Shown here: piece by piece, positions 9,276 through 15,945 of the stretch
Layout of the letters: each line of letters opens with the position of its first letter
How positions within the stretch are numbered: position 1 is the stretch's first letter
From: DASRJX01 sp035649235
GTDB lineage: Bacteria > Acidobacteriota > Polarisedimenticolia > Gp22-AA2
DNA: 29,642 bases
Direction: 5' to 3'
NCBI GenBank assembly: GCA_035649235.1
Contig: DASRJX010000173.1
Location: forward strand, 1 to 29,642
Position numbers and translations under genes: made by a program
The notes under the pieces: model-generated
What the model was told of the DNA's origin: nothing
Databases searched by the model: none
Seen by the model: the letters and a program-made list of their open reading frames with translations, nothing else

Positions 9276-9291
9276 CGCCGCCTGCGGCCGG

Positions 9292-10791
9292 CTACTGGTC
9301 CGCCTCGATCGCGCGCTTCCTACGGGCCATGAACTCCTGGAGCGCCGCGTCGATGCCCGGATCGAGCGTCGGCTCCTGGTACGACGCCAGGAGCTTCTTC
9401 CAGCGCTCCGTGGCGCGGGCGTAGGCGTCCTTCGCCCCCTTCTTGACCCAGGCGTCGTAGGCCTCGGTGTCCGCCAGGGTCGGATAATAGAACTCGCTCC
9501 GGAAGTGGCGGCGCGTGTGCTCCTCCCCCAGGAAGTGACCGCCCGCGCCGACGTGGCCGATCACCTCGAGCGCCAGCCGCTCGTCGTCGACCGGCACCCC
9601 CTCGAAGAGACGAGCCGTCATCTCCAGCATCTCGGCGTCGATGACCATCTGCTCGAACGACGCCGTCAGGCCGCCGTCCGACCATCCGGCGGCGTGCAGG
9701 ACGTAGTGCACGCCGCCCAGGATGAGGGGCCACAGCATGTTCATCTTCTCCTGGCCGGCCTGGTGGTCCGGGATCTTGGAGTTGGTCAGCACGCCCCCGC
9801 CGCGGCACGGCAGCCGGTACCGGCGCGCCATCTGCGCGGACGTCAGGACGCCGAGGGCCGCCTCCGGCCGACCGAAGGCCGGCGCCCCGGTGCGCATCTC
9901 GAGGCCGGTCAGGAACGATCCGTACAGGACGGGCGCGCCCGGGCGCACCACCTGCGCCAGCACCACGGCCGCCAGGGCCTCGGCGTTCTGCTGCGCCACC
10001 GCCGCCGCCAGGGTCACCGGGCTCGTCGCCCCCGCCATGATGAACGGCGTGATGATGTTGACCTGGCCCGCCTCCGCGTACTCGATCAGCCCCTCCGCCA
10101 TCGGCCGGTCGTAGCGCAGCGGCGAGTTGGAGTTGATGATGCCGACGAGCACCGCACGCCCCCGGAGGGCGTCCCGCGGAGCCTGTCCGGGCGCGGACGT
10201 CGCGGAATGCCCCTCGAGGCCTGCGAACAGGATCGCCATCATGTCGATGTGGTCCTTGGCCCGCAGGGTGCTCCAGGCGTCGCCGATCATGCCTTTCGAA
10301 CTCAGCCGGATCTGGTGGTAGAGGATGTCGAGATGGCGCGTCTCGACCGGCAGGTCCTTGACCGCGACTTCAGGACAACCGTGGTGCATCACGGCGAGGA
10401 CTTCCGACAGCCGTACCAGGTCGTTCTGGTCCTTCAGCGTCCCGTCGCGCCGGCCGCCCTCGCGATCGGCCACGAACGGCGGCCCGCTCACAGGCGCGAA
10501 GACGATGGCGTCGCCGCCGATCGCCACGTCGTTGTCGGGATTCCGGGCGTGCACGGTGAAGCCGGACGGGGCCAGGCGGACCATCTCGGCCACGAAGCCG
10601 GGCTCGAAGCGGACCCGCTGCTCGTCCTCGTTCACCCGTTGTCCCGCGCGGCGCAGGAGATCGAGCGCCCTCGGGTCCTCGAACACGACGCCCTGCTCGT
10701 GCAGCATCCGCATCGAGGCGAGGTGCACCTTCTCCTCCGCTTCAGGGGAGAGGATGTCGAGATGCTTGAGGGTGTTCCTGAATCCGCGCAT
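9292..10791 (-). CDS. MttB-family (COG5598) corrinoid-dependent methyltransferase homologue, without pyrrolysine
   Basis: A 499-residue TIM-barrel protein resembling trimethylamine methyltransferase MttB ('EKVHLASMRMLHEQGVVFED', 'SKIPDHQAGQEK' at residues 338-349, 'GGVHYVLHAAGWSDGGLT'). True TMA methyltransferases carry an in-frame amber codon read as pyrrolysine; this frame has none, so it belongs to the non-Pyl group, some characterised members of which demethylate quaternary amines such as glycine betaine. No cognate corrinoid protein or reactivase is nearby, so it is an orphan whose partner must be encoded elsewhere. ATG 10791 was preferred to an upstream GTG at 10845 because homology begins there; there is no clear Shine-Dalgarno site. 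Confidence 0.88.
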   Translation of the reverse strand: MRGFRNTLKHLDILSPEAEEKVHLASMRMLHEQGVVFEDPRALDLLRRAGQRVNEDEQRVRFEPGFVAEMVRLAPSGFTVHARNPDNDVAIGGDAIVFAPVSGPPFVADREGGRRDGTLKDQNDLVRLSEVLAVMHHGCPEVAVKDLPVETRHLDILYHQIRLSSKGMIGDAWSTLRAKDHIDMMAILFAGLEGHSATSAPGQAPRDALRGRAVLVGIINSNSPLRYDRPMAEGLIEYAEAGQVNIITPFIMAGATSPVTLAAAVAQQNAEALAAVVLAQVVRPGAPVLYGSFLTGLEMRTGAPAFGRPEAALGVLTSAQMARRYRLPCRGGGVLTNSKIPDHQAGQEKMNMLWPLILGGVHYVLHAAGWSDGGLTASFEQMVIDAEMLEMTARLFEGVPVDDERLALEVIGHVGAGGHFLGEEHTRRHFRSEFYYPTLADTEAYDAWVKKGAKDAYARATERWKKLLASYQEPTLDPGIDAALQEFMARRKRAIEADQ

Positions 10792-10862
10792 GGCAGGGTC
10801 CCGGAGGAAGCGAGGCGAAGCGTAACAGAGCGTCGGGCCCGTCACAAGCGCCCCTCACGCGC

Positions 10863-10891
10863 TTGACCCTCGCTTCGCCGCGGGGTTAACC
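10863..10891 (+). promoter_or_regulatory. Sigma70-like promoter for the SAM methyltransferase gene
   Basis: TTGACC (10863-10868) and TTAACC (10886-10891) are separated by 17 bp. Shifting one base gives TAACCT with an 18-bp spacer, the same -10 hexamer as the selenoprotein promoter at 14560-14565. The predicted leader is about 20 nt and contains GGAG before the ATG at 10921. Confidence 0.55.
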
Positions 10892-10920
10892 TCGCCGGTC
10901 AGGCCGGAGTCCGCCTCCCG

Positions 10921-11625
10921 ATGCTCGGGCTGTTGCTCTTCATGCTCTCTCTCGCCGCCAATGCACCCGGCGCGCCGCCTGTCGACTCCGATCCCATCCC
11001 GCCGGCCCGGCTGGCGGCCGCGGCCCGCGCCATCCAGAACGCCTGCATCGCGGAGTATCCGCCCGACCTGTTGGCCCGCATGACCGGGCGGTCGGGGCCC
11101 GTCCCGGAGGCGGTCCGATCCGACCCCCGGCTGCAGATCCAGTACCTGAGGACCGAGGACGTCACCGGGAGGGGGCTCTTCTATCCCTCGCTGCTCGACG
11201 ATCTGATCCCTGCTTTCCGGGCCGAGGTCCTGCCCGGGAGGCGGTTCCTCGATCTGGGAAGTGGTGACGGGCGGGTCGTGTTTCTCGCGGCGTTCCTGGG
11301 TGCTGAGGCCACCGGCATCGAGTACGAACGGGAGATGGACCGGCTCGCGCGGCGCGCCCGCAAGCGGCTCGGCGGCCTCGTTCCGTCCGGTCGGGCGCGG
11401 CTCCGGCGGGGCGACTTCTTCCGGGAGGATCTCTCTCGTTACGACGTGCTCTTCTACTACGGCCAGGGATCCTATGTCGAGGATCGGCTTCTGGAGAAGA
11501 TCGCCCGTGAGATGCGCCCGGCGGCGGTCGCGCTGTTCTCCTTCATGAAGCGGAGCCCGCCGGGGCTGGAGCTCGTCGCCACGCATGGAAACGTCGGCGT
11601 CTACCGCCGGGCGCCTGGGAACTAG
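10921..11625 (+). CDS. Class I SAM-dependent methyltransferase with hydrophobic N-terminus
   Basis: A 234-residue protein with SAM-binding motif I 'FLDLGSGDGRV' (D111 starts the glycine loop), the acidic post-motif 'GIEYE', and later strands around 'YDVLFYYGQGSY'. The fold is clear but the substrate is not. The first 15 residues (MLGLLLFMLSLAANA) look like a signal peptide or membrane anchor, which is odd for an enzyme needing cytosolic SAM; either the start is wrong or the enzyme is membrane-tethered with its catalytic domain inside. It is divergent from the MttB gene and has its own promoter. It stops at TAG, 24 nt from the convergent zinc-ribbon stop. Confidence 0.8.
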   Translation: MLGLLLFMLSLAANAPGAPPVDSDPIPPARLAAAARAIQNACIAEYPPDLLARMTGRSGPVPEAVRSDPRLQIQYLRTEDVTGRGLFYPSLLDDLIPAFRAEVLPGRRFLDLGSGDGRVVFLAAFLGAEATGIEYEREMDRLARRARKRLGGLVPSGRARLRRGDFFREDLSRYDVLFYYGQGSYVEDRLLEKIAREMRPAAVALFSFMKRSPPGLELVATHGNVGVYRRAPGN

Positions 11626-11649
11626 GAGGCTGTCGTTGTCGCCGGACCG

Positions 11650-11889
11650 CTATCCCAGGATGCCGCCGATGGCCGCAGGTATGAACGTGCGGCAGCTCGG
11701 GCAGACGACCGCGTAGCCCCGGCGCGGCAGCGAAGAGGTGAAATTCACCCGCGTGCGCAGGAGGCGGACGACCTGCACGCTCGCGACCTTGGTCTTGCAG
11801 GAGGGACAGGTCGCGGGGGCCTCCAGAGCGTACTCGGCCTCAATCTCGTCGGACTCGTCTTTGGCAGTCTCCTGGGCGTTCGGACTCAC
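11650..11889 (-). CDS. Small double-CPSC zinc-ribbon protein
   Basis: A 79-residue protein with an acidic N-terminus and two CPSC knuckles (C28/C31 and C63/C66) separated by 31 residues, as in zinc ribbons. Nothing else identifies it; it could be a regulator, an adaptor or a metal-binding protein. The GTG at 11889 was chosen over an in-frame GTG at 11931 because a well-spaced promoter ends 8 nt upstream of it and the upstream GTG overlaps the -35 region. It would be translated from a leaderless mRNA. Confidence 0.65.
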   Translation of the reverse strand: MSPNAQETAKDESDEIEAEYALEAPATCPSCKTKVASVQVVRLLRTRVNFTSSLPRRGYAVVCPSCRTFIPAAIGGILG

Positions 11890-11897
11890 GATGCCGT

Positions 11898-11926
11898 AAT
11901 CTAAGGTGCCTGGCGAGAAACAGCAA
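11898..11926 (-). promoter_or_regulatory. Strong sigma70-like promoter of the zinc-ribbon gene
   Basis: On the minus strand TTGCTG (11926-11921) is followed, after exactly 17 bp, by TAGATT (11903-11898). The -10 ends 8 nt before the GTG start at 11889, so the transcript is expected to begin at or next to the start codon. Confidence 0.6.
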
Positions 11927-11932
11927 GGCACC
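11905..11932. promoter_or_regulatory. Candidate operator: 7-bp dyad around the zinc-ribbon -35/spacer
   Basis: GGTGCCT (11905-11911) and AGGCACC (11926-11932) are perfect inverted repeats whose centres are 21 bp apart, two helical turns. One arm touches the -35 box and the other lies in the spacer next to the -10, so a bound dimer would block RNA polymerase. It could also be a chance repeat; no regulator gene is adjacent except the zinc-ribbon protein itself. Confidence 0.4.
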
Positions 11933-11941
11933 GGAGAAAGA

Positions 11942-11993
11942 ACGACGGCTCAACAAGTTAGAGCGACCAGGGGGGCATCGCGTGCGCCGTCGT
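11942..11993. repeat. 8-bp inverted repeat in the divergent intergenic region
   Basis: ACGACGGC (11942-11949) and GCCGTCGT (11986-11993) are perfect inverted repeats with a 36-nt loop, located between two divergent promoters. It might be a regulatory site or part of a small structured RNA, but nothing else supports either reading. Confidence 0.3.
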
Positions 11994-12019
11994 CCTCTCG
12001 CCGTAACGGCCCGCTCTAT

Positions 12020-12050
12020 TTGACTTCCGGCGCGACGAGGGTGCTAGGAT
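12020..12050 (+). promoter_or_regulatory. Promoter candidate for the small secreted four-Cys gene
   Basis: TTGACT (12020-12025) and TAGGAT (12045-12050), the latter preceded by TGC as in an extended -10. The 19-bp spacer is longer than ideal. The leader would be about 23 nt and includes a strong AGGAGG (12069-12074) 5 nt before the ATG at 12080. Confidence 0.5.
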
Positions 12051-12079
12051 ACGACTCCCCTGAACGAAAGGAGGAAGGT

Positions 12080-12520
12080 ATGGCCACTTCGGTGCGCAGG
12101 GCTCTCCGCCGGGTCGTTCTCCTCGTCGCCCTGGCCGCATCCGCCGCGATTCCGGCCGCCGCCGACGATCTGACCGGAATCAATCGCATCCTCTGCACCT
12201 CGGTGCAGGTGACGGTCTGCAACGAGTCGGGCGATTGCGTGATCGATCTGCCGTGGAATGTCAACGTTCCCCAGTTCATCGAGATTGACCTCGCGTCGAA
12301 GCGGATGAGCACAACCAAGGCGAGCGGCGAGAACCGCTCCACGCCGATCGAGCATCTCCGCCGGGAGGGCGGAACGATCGTCCTGCAGGGATTCGAGCGG
12401 GGACGCGCCTTCAGCTTCGTGATCACGGAGGCCACGGGCGCGCTCTCAGTGGCGGTGGCGGCCGAGGACAAGGCGGTGGCGGTGTTCGGCGCCTGCACGC
12501 CGCTGTCCTCGGCGCGGTAG
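12080..12520 (+). CDS. Small secreted four-cysteine protein of unknown function
   Basis: A 146-residue protein with a clear signal peptide (basic residues, hydrophobic core, cleavage near 'IPAAA-DD', about residue 28). The mature part is beta-rich and has four cysteines (C39, C47, C53, C139), an even number compatible with two disulfides in the periplasm. The segment 'LPWNVNVPQFIEIDL' and the 'TKASGENRSTPI' segment look conserved and not random, but I cannot name a family with a function. The ATG at 12080 is fixed by AGGAGG 5 nt upstream; the same frame is open further upstream without a start signal. The next secreted gene starts 70 nt downstream with no visible promoter, so the two are probably co-transcribed. 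Confidence 0.8.
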   Translation: MATSVRRALRRVVLLVALAASAAIPAAADDLTGINRILCTSVQVTVCNESGDCVIDLPWNVNVPQFIEIDLASKRMSTTKASGENRSTPIEHLRREGGTIVLQGFERGRAFSFVITEATGALSVAVAAEDKAVAVFGACTPLSSAR

Positions 12521-12590
12521 CGGGCGGCAGGACGAGACGGGGGACGCGGTGACGGAGCGCGGCAACCGAACGAACCGAGGAGGTGCGGCG

Positions 12591-13184
12591 ATGAAGAGAT
12601 GGGGTGTGTACGCCATGATCGTGACGATCGCCGGGACCTCGGTCCCGCTGGCCCAGACCGTCGCGCCCGCGCCGGCCGCCGCGGTGCCGCCGGCCCAGGC
12701 CGCGCCCGCGAAGACGCTGGCCGCGACCATGGACGTGTACGTCTTCCCGACCACGGGCCAGGACGCGAGCCAGCAGTCGAAGGACGAGTCCGAATGCTAC
12801 AGCTGGGGCGTGCAGAACACGGGAACGGACCCGTTCCAGCTCCAGAAGCAGGCGCAGCAACAGCAGCAGCAGACCGAGCAGCAGAAGGAGCAGGCCAAGA
12901 AAGCGGGAACCGGCGCTGGAGCTTCCGGGGCCGTGAAAGGGGCCGCGGCGGGCGCGCTCATCGGCGAGATCGCCAGCGACGATGCCGGCGAGGGCGCGGC
13001 CATCGGCGCGGCGGCAGGCGTGGTCGCGGGTCGCCGGAAGGCGAAGAAGGCGAAGGCGCAGGCCGCTCAGCAGGCCGAGAAGCAGGGCCAGCAGGCCCAG
13101 CAGGCGACCGCCGAGCAGATGACCAACTTCAAGAAGGCGTTCAGCGTCTGCCTCGAGGCCAAGAAGTACATGGTGAAGTACTGA
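12591..13184 (+). CDS. Secreted glycine-zipper (YMGG-like) protein
   Basis: A 197-residue protein with a signal peptide (about residues 1-24) and an Ala/Pro-rich start to the mature chain, then a conserved-looking patch 'QSKDESECYSWGVQNTG', a Gln-rich coiled segment encoded by CAG-rich DNA (about 12841-12900), and a glycine zipper at about residues 105-145 (alternating G/A xxx G pattern with 'GAAAGALIG' and 'GAAAGVVAG'). A Gln/Ala/Lys-rich helix and a C-terminal 'FKKAFSVCLEAKKYMV' end it. Glycine zippers pack membrane helices and occur in outer-membrane lipoproteins and surface proteins. The ATG at 12591 has GAGGAGG 6 nt upstream; an in-frame GTG at 12549 is less likely. It converges on the selenoprotein gene, 16 nt away. 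Confidence 0.8.
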   Translation: MKRWGVYAMIVTIAGTSVPLAQTVAPAPAAAVPPAQAAPAKTLAATMDVYVFPTTGQDASQQSKDESECYSWGVQNTGTDPFQLQKQAQQQQQQTEQQKEQAKKAGTGAGASGAVKGAAAGALIGEIASDDAGEGAAIGAAAGVVAGRRKAKKAKAQAAQQAEKQGQQAQQATAEQMTNFKKAFSVCLEAKKYMVKY

Positions 13185-13200
13185 CGCATAGCGCCCGGGC

Positions 13201-14553
13201 TCAACCCCCTGCGGCCAGCTTCTTCCTGAGCTGCTCGACGAGACGAGCCGGCTGCTGCGAGGTCGGCAGCCCTTCCGCGAAGCGAAGGCCCTCCTCGAGG
13301 GTGCGCCTGGCCGACGCGGCGTCGCCCATCTTGACGTAGATCTGCGACTTGGTGTCGTAGATGCGCAGCTTCCGCGGTCCGTAGGCACGAGCCAGGGCGC
13401 GATCCGCGGCCTCGATGGCCTCGTCATACCGGCCCAGCTCCCGGTACAGGACCGCCAGGCGGGCTGGAGGATTGTAATCGTCCGGAAGGTCGCGCTCCGA
13501 GGCGAGGAGCGCCGGGACGGCCCGCGCCGGGTCGCCGAGCGCCAGCGCCGCCGCGACGCGGTGCGAATCGAAGGCCGCGCGCGTCTCGAGATCGGGGGCC
13601 TTGCCCGACTCCGTTTCGAGGAATCCCAGCCAGGCCGCGGCCATCTCGCGGGCGCCGGCCTCGTCGCCGCCTTGCTGGCGTGCGTCCCGGAGCATCTCGT
13701 AGGCGCTCGACCGATCGTCGGCCAGCACCGTGTCGAGAGTCAGGCTCTCCTTGACCAGCGGCTCCAGAACAGCCAGGGACCCGGCGCGCCACGGCGCTTC
13801 CTTGGGCGCGTCGAGAGCGCAGGAGAGGCCGGTTGTCGCCGCGTTGGCGAAGGAGGGCCCACGCTCGAGGCCGGGCGATTCCTTCTGCGCCGTCGCGGCG
13901 CAGGCCTCGAGTTCGCCCGCTTTCCTGAGCGCGAAGATCAGGGACTCGACCGCTCTCCCGCGCCTCGCCCAGCCGGAGGGCGCCAGGCGGATCGCCTCCT
14001 CGTACTGCTTCGACGCAAGGGCGGCCTTGCGCTCGGCCTGCAGCCGGTCGGCGCGCGCCAGGGCCATCTCGGCCGGCTCCCCGCCGCCGGCGGCGACCGC
14101 CCGCTCGCCGTCGTCCAGGAGCCGCTCGAACTGCGTCCCGGTCAGGCTCCCGTACCAGCGGAGCGCGACCTGTTCGGTCGCGGCGTCGATCACCAGGAAG
14201 GTCGGAAAGCCGTCGAGCGGAACCTTTTCGATGAAGGCCGCGTTACGCGCGTCCTCGGAGTTGATCGAGAGCCAGGCGAACCGCCCGGCGTGCTTCGCGA
14301 GCGCGGGGTCATTGAGGACCTGCGCGCGCACGAAGCGGCAGGTGTGTCACCAGGGGGCCCAGGCTTCGACGAAGACCGGCACCTTCCCCGTCTTCGCCTG
14401 GGCCAGGGCGCGCGGCCAGTCGTCCTGAATGAACTCGAGCGCGTGCGGGACCGCGGGAGCCAAAGGAGGCGCGCCTCCGCCACAGGCCACGAGGGCCGGC
14501 AGGATCAGGAAGATCGACGCCAGGATTGCGTTCGGGGTCGCCCGCTGTCGCAC
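13201..14553 (-). CDS. Probable selenoprotein: thioredoxin-like lipoprotein with UHTC active site and C-terminal TPRs
   Basis: A 450-residue protein if the in-frame TGA at 14349-14347 is read as selenocysteine (U69). The N-terminus is a lipoprotein signal with lipobox LVAC (C24). The thioredoxin fold follows at about 38-160: 'VPVFVEAWAPW', then U69-H-T-C72 where thioredoxins have CxxC, and the cis-Pro P117 in 'GFPTF', 48 residues later as expected. The rest is helical with TPR-like repeats, clearest at about 300-400 ('ARLAVLYRELGRYDEAIEAADRAL'). The frame is identical on both sides of the TGA and coding character is unbroken. TGA ends other genes here, so a context-specific readthrough is implied. 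It would act as an envelope thiol/selenol oxidoreductase. The alternatives are a nonsense mutation or a sequencing error (TGC or TGT would give WCHTC). The GTG start at 14553 follows a promoter with no leader. Confidence 0.8.
14318..14343 (-). promoter_or_regulatory. Candidate bacterial SECIS stem-loop after the TGA
   Basis: Starting 3 nt after the TGA the mRNA can fold as a 6-bp stem ACCUGC/GCAGGU, a 3-bp CGC/GCG extension with one bulged C, and a 7-nt loop UUCGUGC containing GU. Bacterial SECIS elements lie within the coding region just after the UGA and are read by SelB. The loop here starts 13 nt after the UGA, slightly nearer than the usual range, and its G is not in the first two loop positions, so the match is suggestive but not perfect. 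Confidence 0.5.
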
Positions 14554-14559
14554 GGCGAA

Positions 14560-14588
14560 AGGTTACGCGCCCATGATGCTTCGGTCAA
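14560..14588 (-). promoter_or_regulatory. Sigma70-like promoter of the selenoprotein gene
   Basis: TTGACC (14588-14583) and TAACCT (14565-14560) are separated by exactly 17 bp. The -10 ends 6 nt before the GTG at 14553, so the mRNA is expected to be leaderless or nearly so; no Shine-Dalgarno site is present. The promoter starts just after the stop of the upstream M20 gene. Confidence 0.6.
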
Positions 14589-14600
14589 GCGCAGGTCGCT

Positions 14601-15935
14601 TCAACCCGCGAGGTCGAGCACCGTCTCGAGGAGGACGTTGGCGCCGTTGGCGCAATCCTCCCAGCGGGTCATTTCCCGCGGCGAGTGGCTGATCCCAAGG
14701 ACGCTCGGCACGAAGATCATGCCCATCGGCCCGAGGAGTGCCATCATCTGTGCGTCGTGTCCGGCGCCGCTCGGCAGGCGCTTCGTCGCCAGGCGCAGGC
14801 GCGCGGCGGCCTTCTCGATGGCCTCCTGTACCCAACCGGTCGCCAGCGCGGCCTTGTGATGGCTCGTAGGCGCGATGTCGATCTCGGTCCCCGTCTCGGC
14901 GGCGATCTGCCGGGCGCGGGCGCGGATCGCGTCCGCCAGGCGGGCGATCTTGTCTTCCGAGAGATCGCGCAGCTCGATCGTGTGCCGGACGACCCCCGGG
15001 ATGACGTTCGGGGCGCCGGGCGTCACTGAGAGCTGGCCGACGGTCCCCACCTGTCTCCCCGGCTCCGACGTGACGATCTGCCGGACGGCGAGGACGAGCT
15101 GCGCCGCCGCGACCAGGGCGTCCTTGCGGTCGGGCATCGGCGTCGTGCCGGCGTGGTTGGCGAAGCCCCGGATCGTCGCCTCGTAGCGGTCGATCGCCAC
15201 GATCCCTTCGACGACGCCGATGGGGACGCGGTCCCTGTCGAGCGTCCCGCCCTGCTCGATGTGCAGCTCGAGGTAGACGTGGAACGATCCCGGAGGCCGC
15301 CGGGCCTGCTCGATCCGGTCCGGATCGCCCCCGATCGCCCGGACGGCGTCGGCCTTCACGACGCCGTTCCAGGCCTGCCCCATCTCCTGGGGGAGCAGCC
15401 GTCCGGCGGCGGCGCGGCTGCCGCACAGTCCGTTCCCATAGGCGACCCCCTCCTCGTTGGTCCAGATCACGACCTCCAGGGGCCGGCGCGTGACGGTCCC
15501 ATGATCCCGGAGCGTCTCGACGACTTCGATGGCCGCCATGCTCCCCACGTCCCCATCGAAGTTTCCGCCCTCGGGCACCGAGTCGATGTGGGAGCCGAAC
15601 AACACCGGAGGGAGCGAGTCCTCGCGGCCGGGCCTCCGGCCGAGGATGTTGCCCGCCGCGTCCACCCGCGGGTCCAGTCCGGCCGCCCGCATGAGGTCCA
15701 TCGTGAAACGGCGGCCCGCCACGTCGGCGTCGGAATAGCCGACCCGCGTGACGCCGTCGCCGAAGGAGCCCCCGGCAGGCCGACCGAACTGGCTCAACCC
15801 CTCCAGCCTGCGCCGCAGACGGAGCGCGTCGACCCGGGGGCGGCCGCTCCCGCGCACGGCGGGAGCCGCCAGGACCATCCCTCCGGCCAGAGCAGCCAGG
15901 CTCCCCAGGAAACGACGGCGGGTGCGGGTCGTCAT
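14601..15935 (-). CDS. Tat-exported M20-family amidohydrolase (allantoate / N-carbamoyl-amino-acid hydrolase type)
   Basis: A 444-residue dimetal hydrolase. The N-terminus is a twin-arginine signal ('RRRFLG' then a hydrophobic stretch), indicating folded export. The metal motifs of the AllC/HyuC group are present: 'GSHIDSVPEGGNFDGDVG', 'TNEEG', 'ELHIEQGGTLD' and 'GHDAQMMA...GMIFVPS..GISHSP'. The group hydrolyses N-carbamoyl or ureido bonds (allantoate, ureidoglycolate, N-carbamoyl amino acids); the exact substrate is open. The ATG at 15935 lies 10 nt after the preceding stop and has AGGAG upstream; the frame is open further upstream, but that part antisense-overlaps nothing informative and lies inside the TPR gene. 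Confidence 0.9.
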   Translation of the reverse strand: MTTRTRRRFLGSLAALAGGMVLAAPAVRGSGRPRVDALRLRRRLEGLSQFGRPAGGSFGDGVTRVGYSDADVAGRRFTMDLMRAAGLDPRVDAAGNILGRRPGREDSLPPVLFGSHIDSVPEGGNFDGDVGSMAAIEVVETLRDHGTVTRRPLEVVIWTNEEGVAYGNGLCGSRAAAGRLLPQEMGQAWNGVVKADAVRAIGGDPDRIEQARRPPGSFHVYLELHIEQGGTLDRDRVPIGVVEGIVAIDRYEATIRGFANHAGTTPMPDRKDALVAAAQLVLAVRQIVTSEPGRQVGTVGQLSVTPGAPNVIPGVVRHTIELRDLSEDKIARLADAIRARARQIAAETGTEIDIAPTSHHKAALATGWVQEAIEKAAARLRLATKRLPSGAGHDAQMMALLGPMGMIFVPSVLGISHSPREMTRWEDCANGANVLLETVLDLAG

Positions 15936-15945
15936 GGGGCGAACG

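Noticed and set aside
9292..10845. Pyrrolysine-containing MttB
   Set aside because: The frame has no in-frame TAG over the family length, so there is no amber codon to read as Pyl.
12841..12900. CAG-rich stretch as a tandem repeat locus
   Set aside because: It simply encodes a Gln-rich coiled segment and is interrupted; no regular long repeat unit.
14347..14349. In-frame TGA as evidence of a pseudogene
   Set aside because: Coding character, motif order and frame are intact on both sides and the codon falls exactly on a redox Cys; a random nonsense mutation at that codon is much less likely. A sequencing error cannot be excluded.
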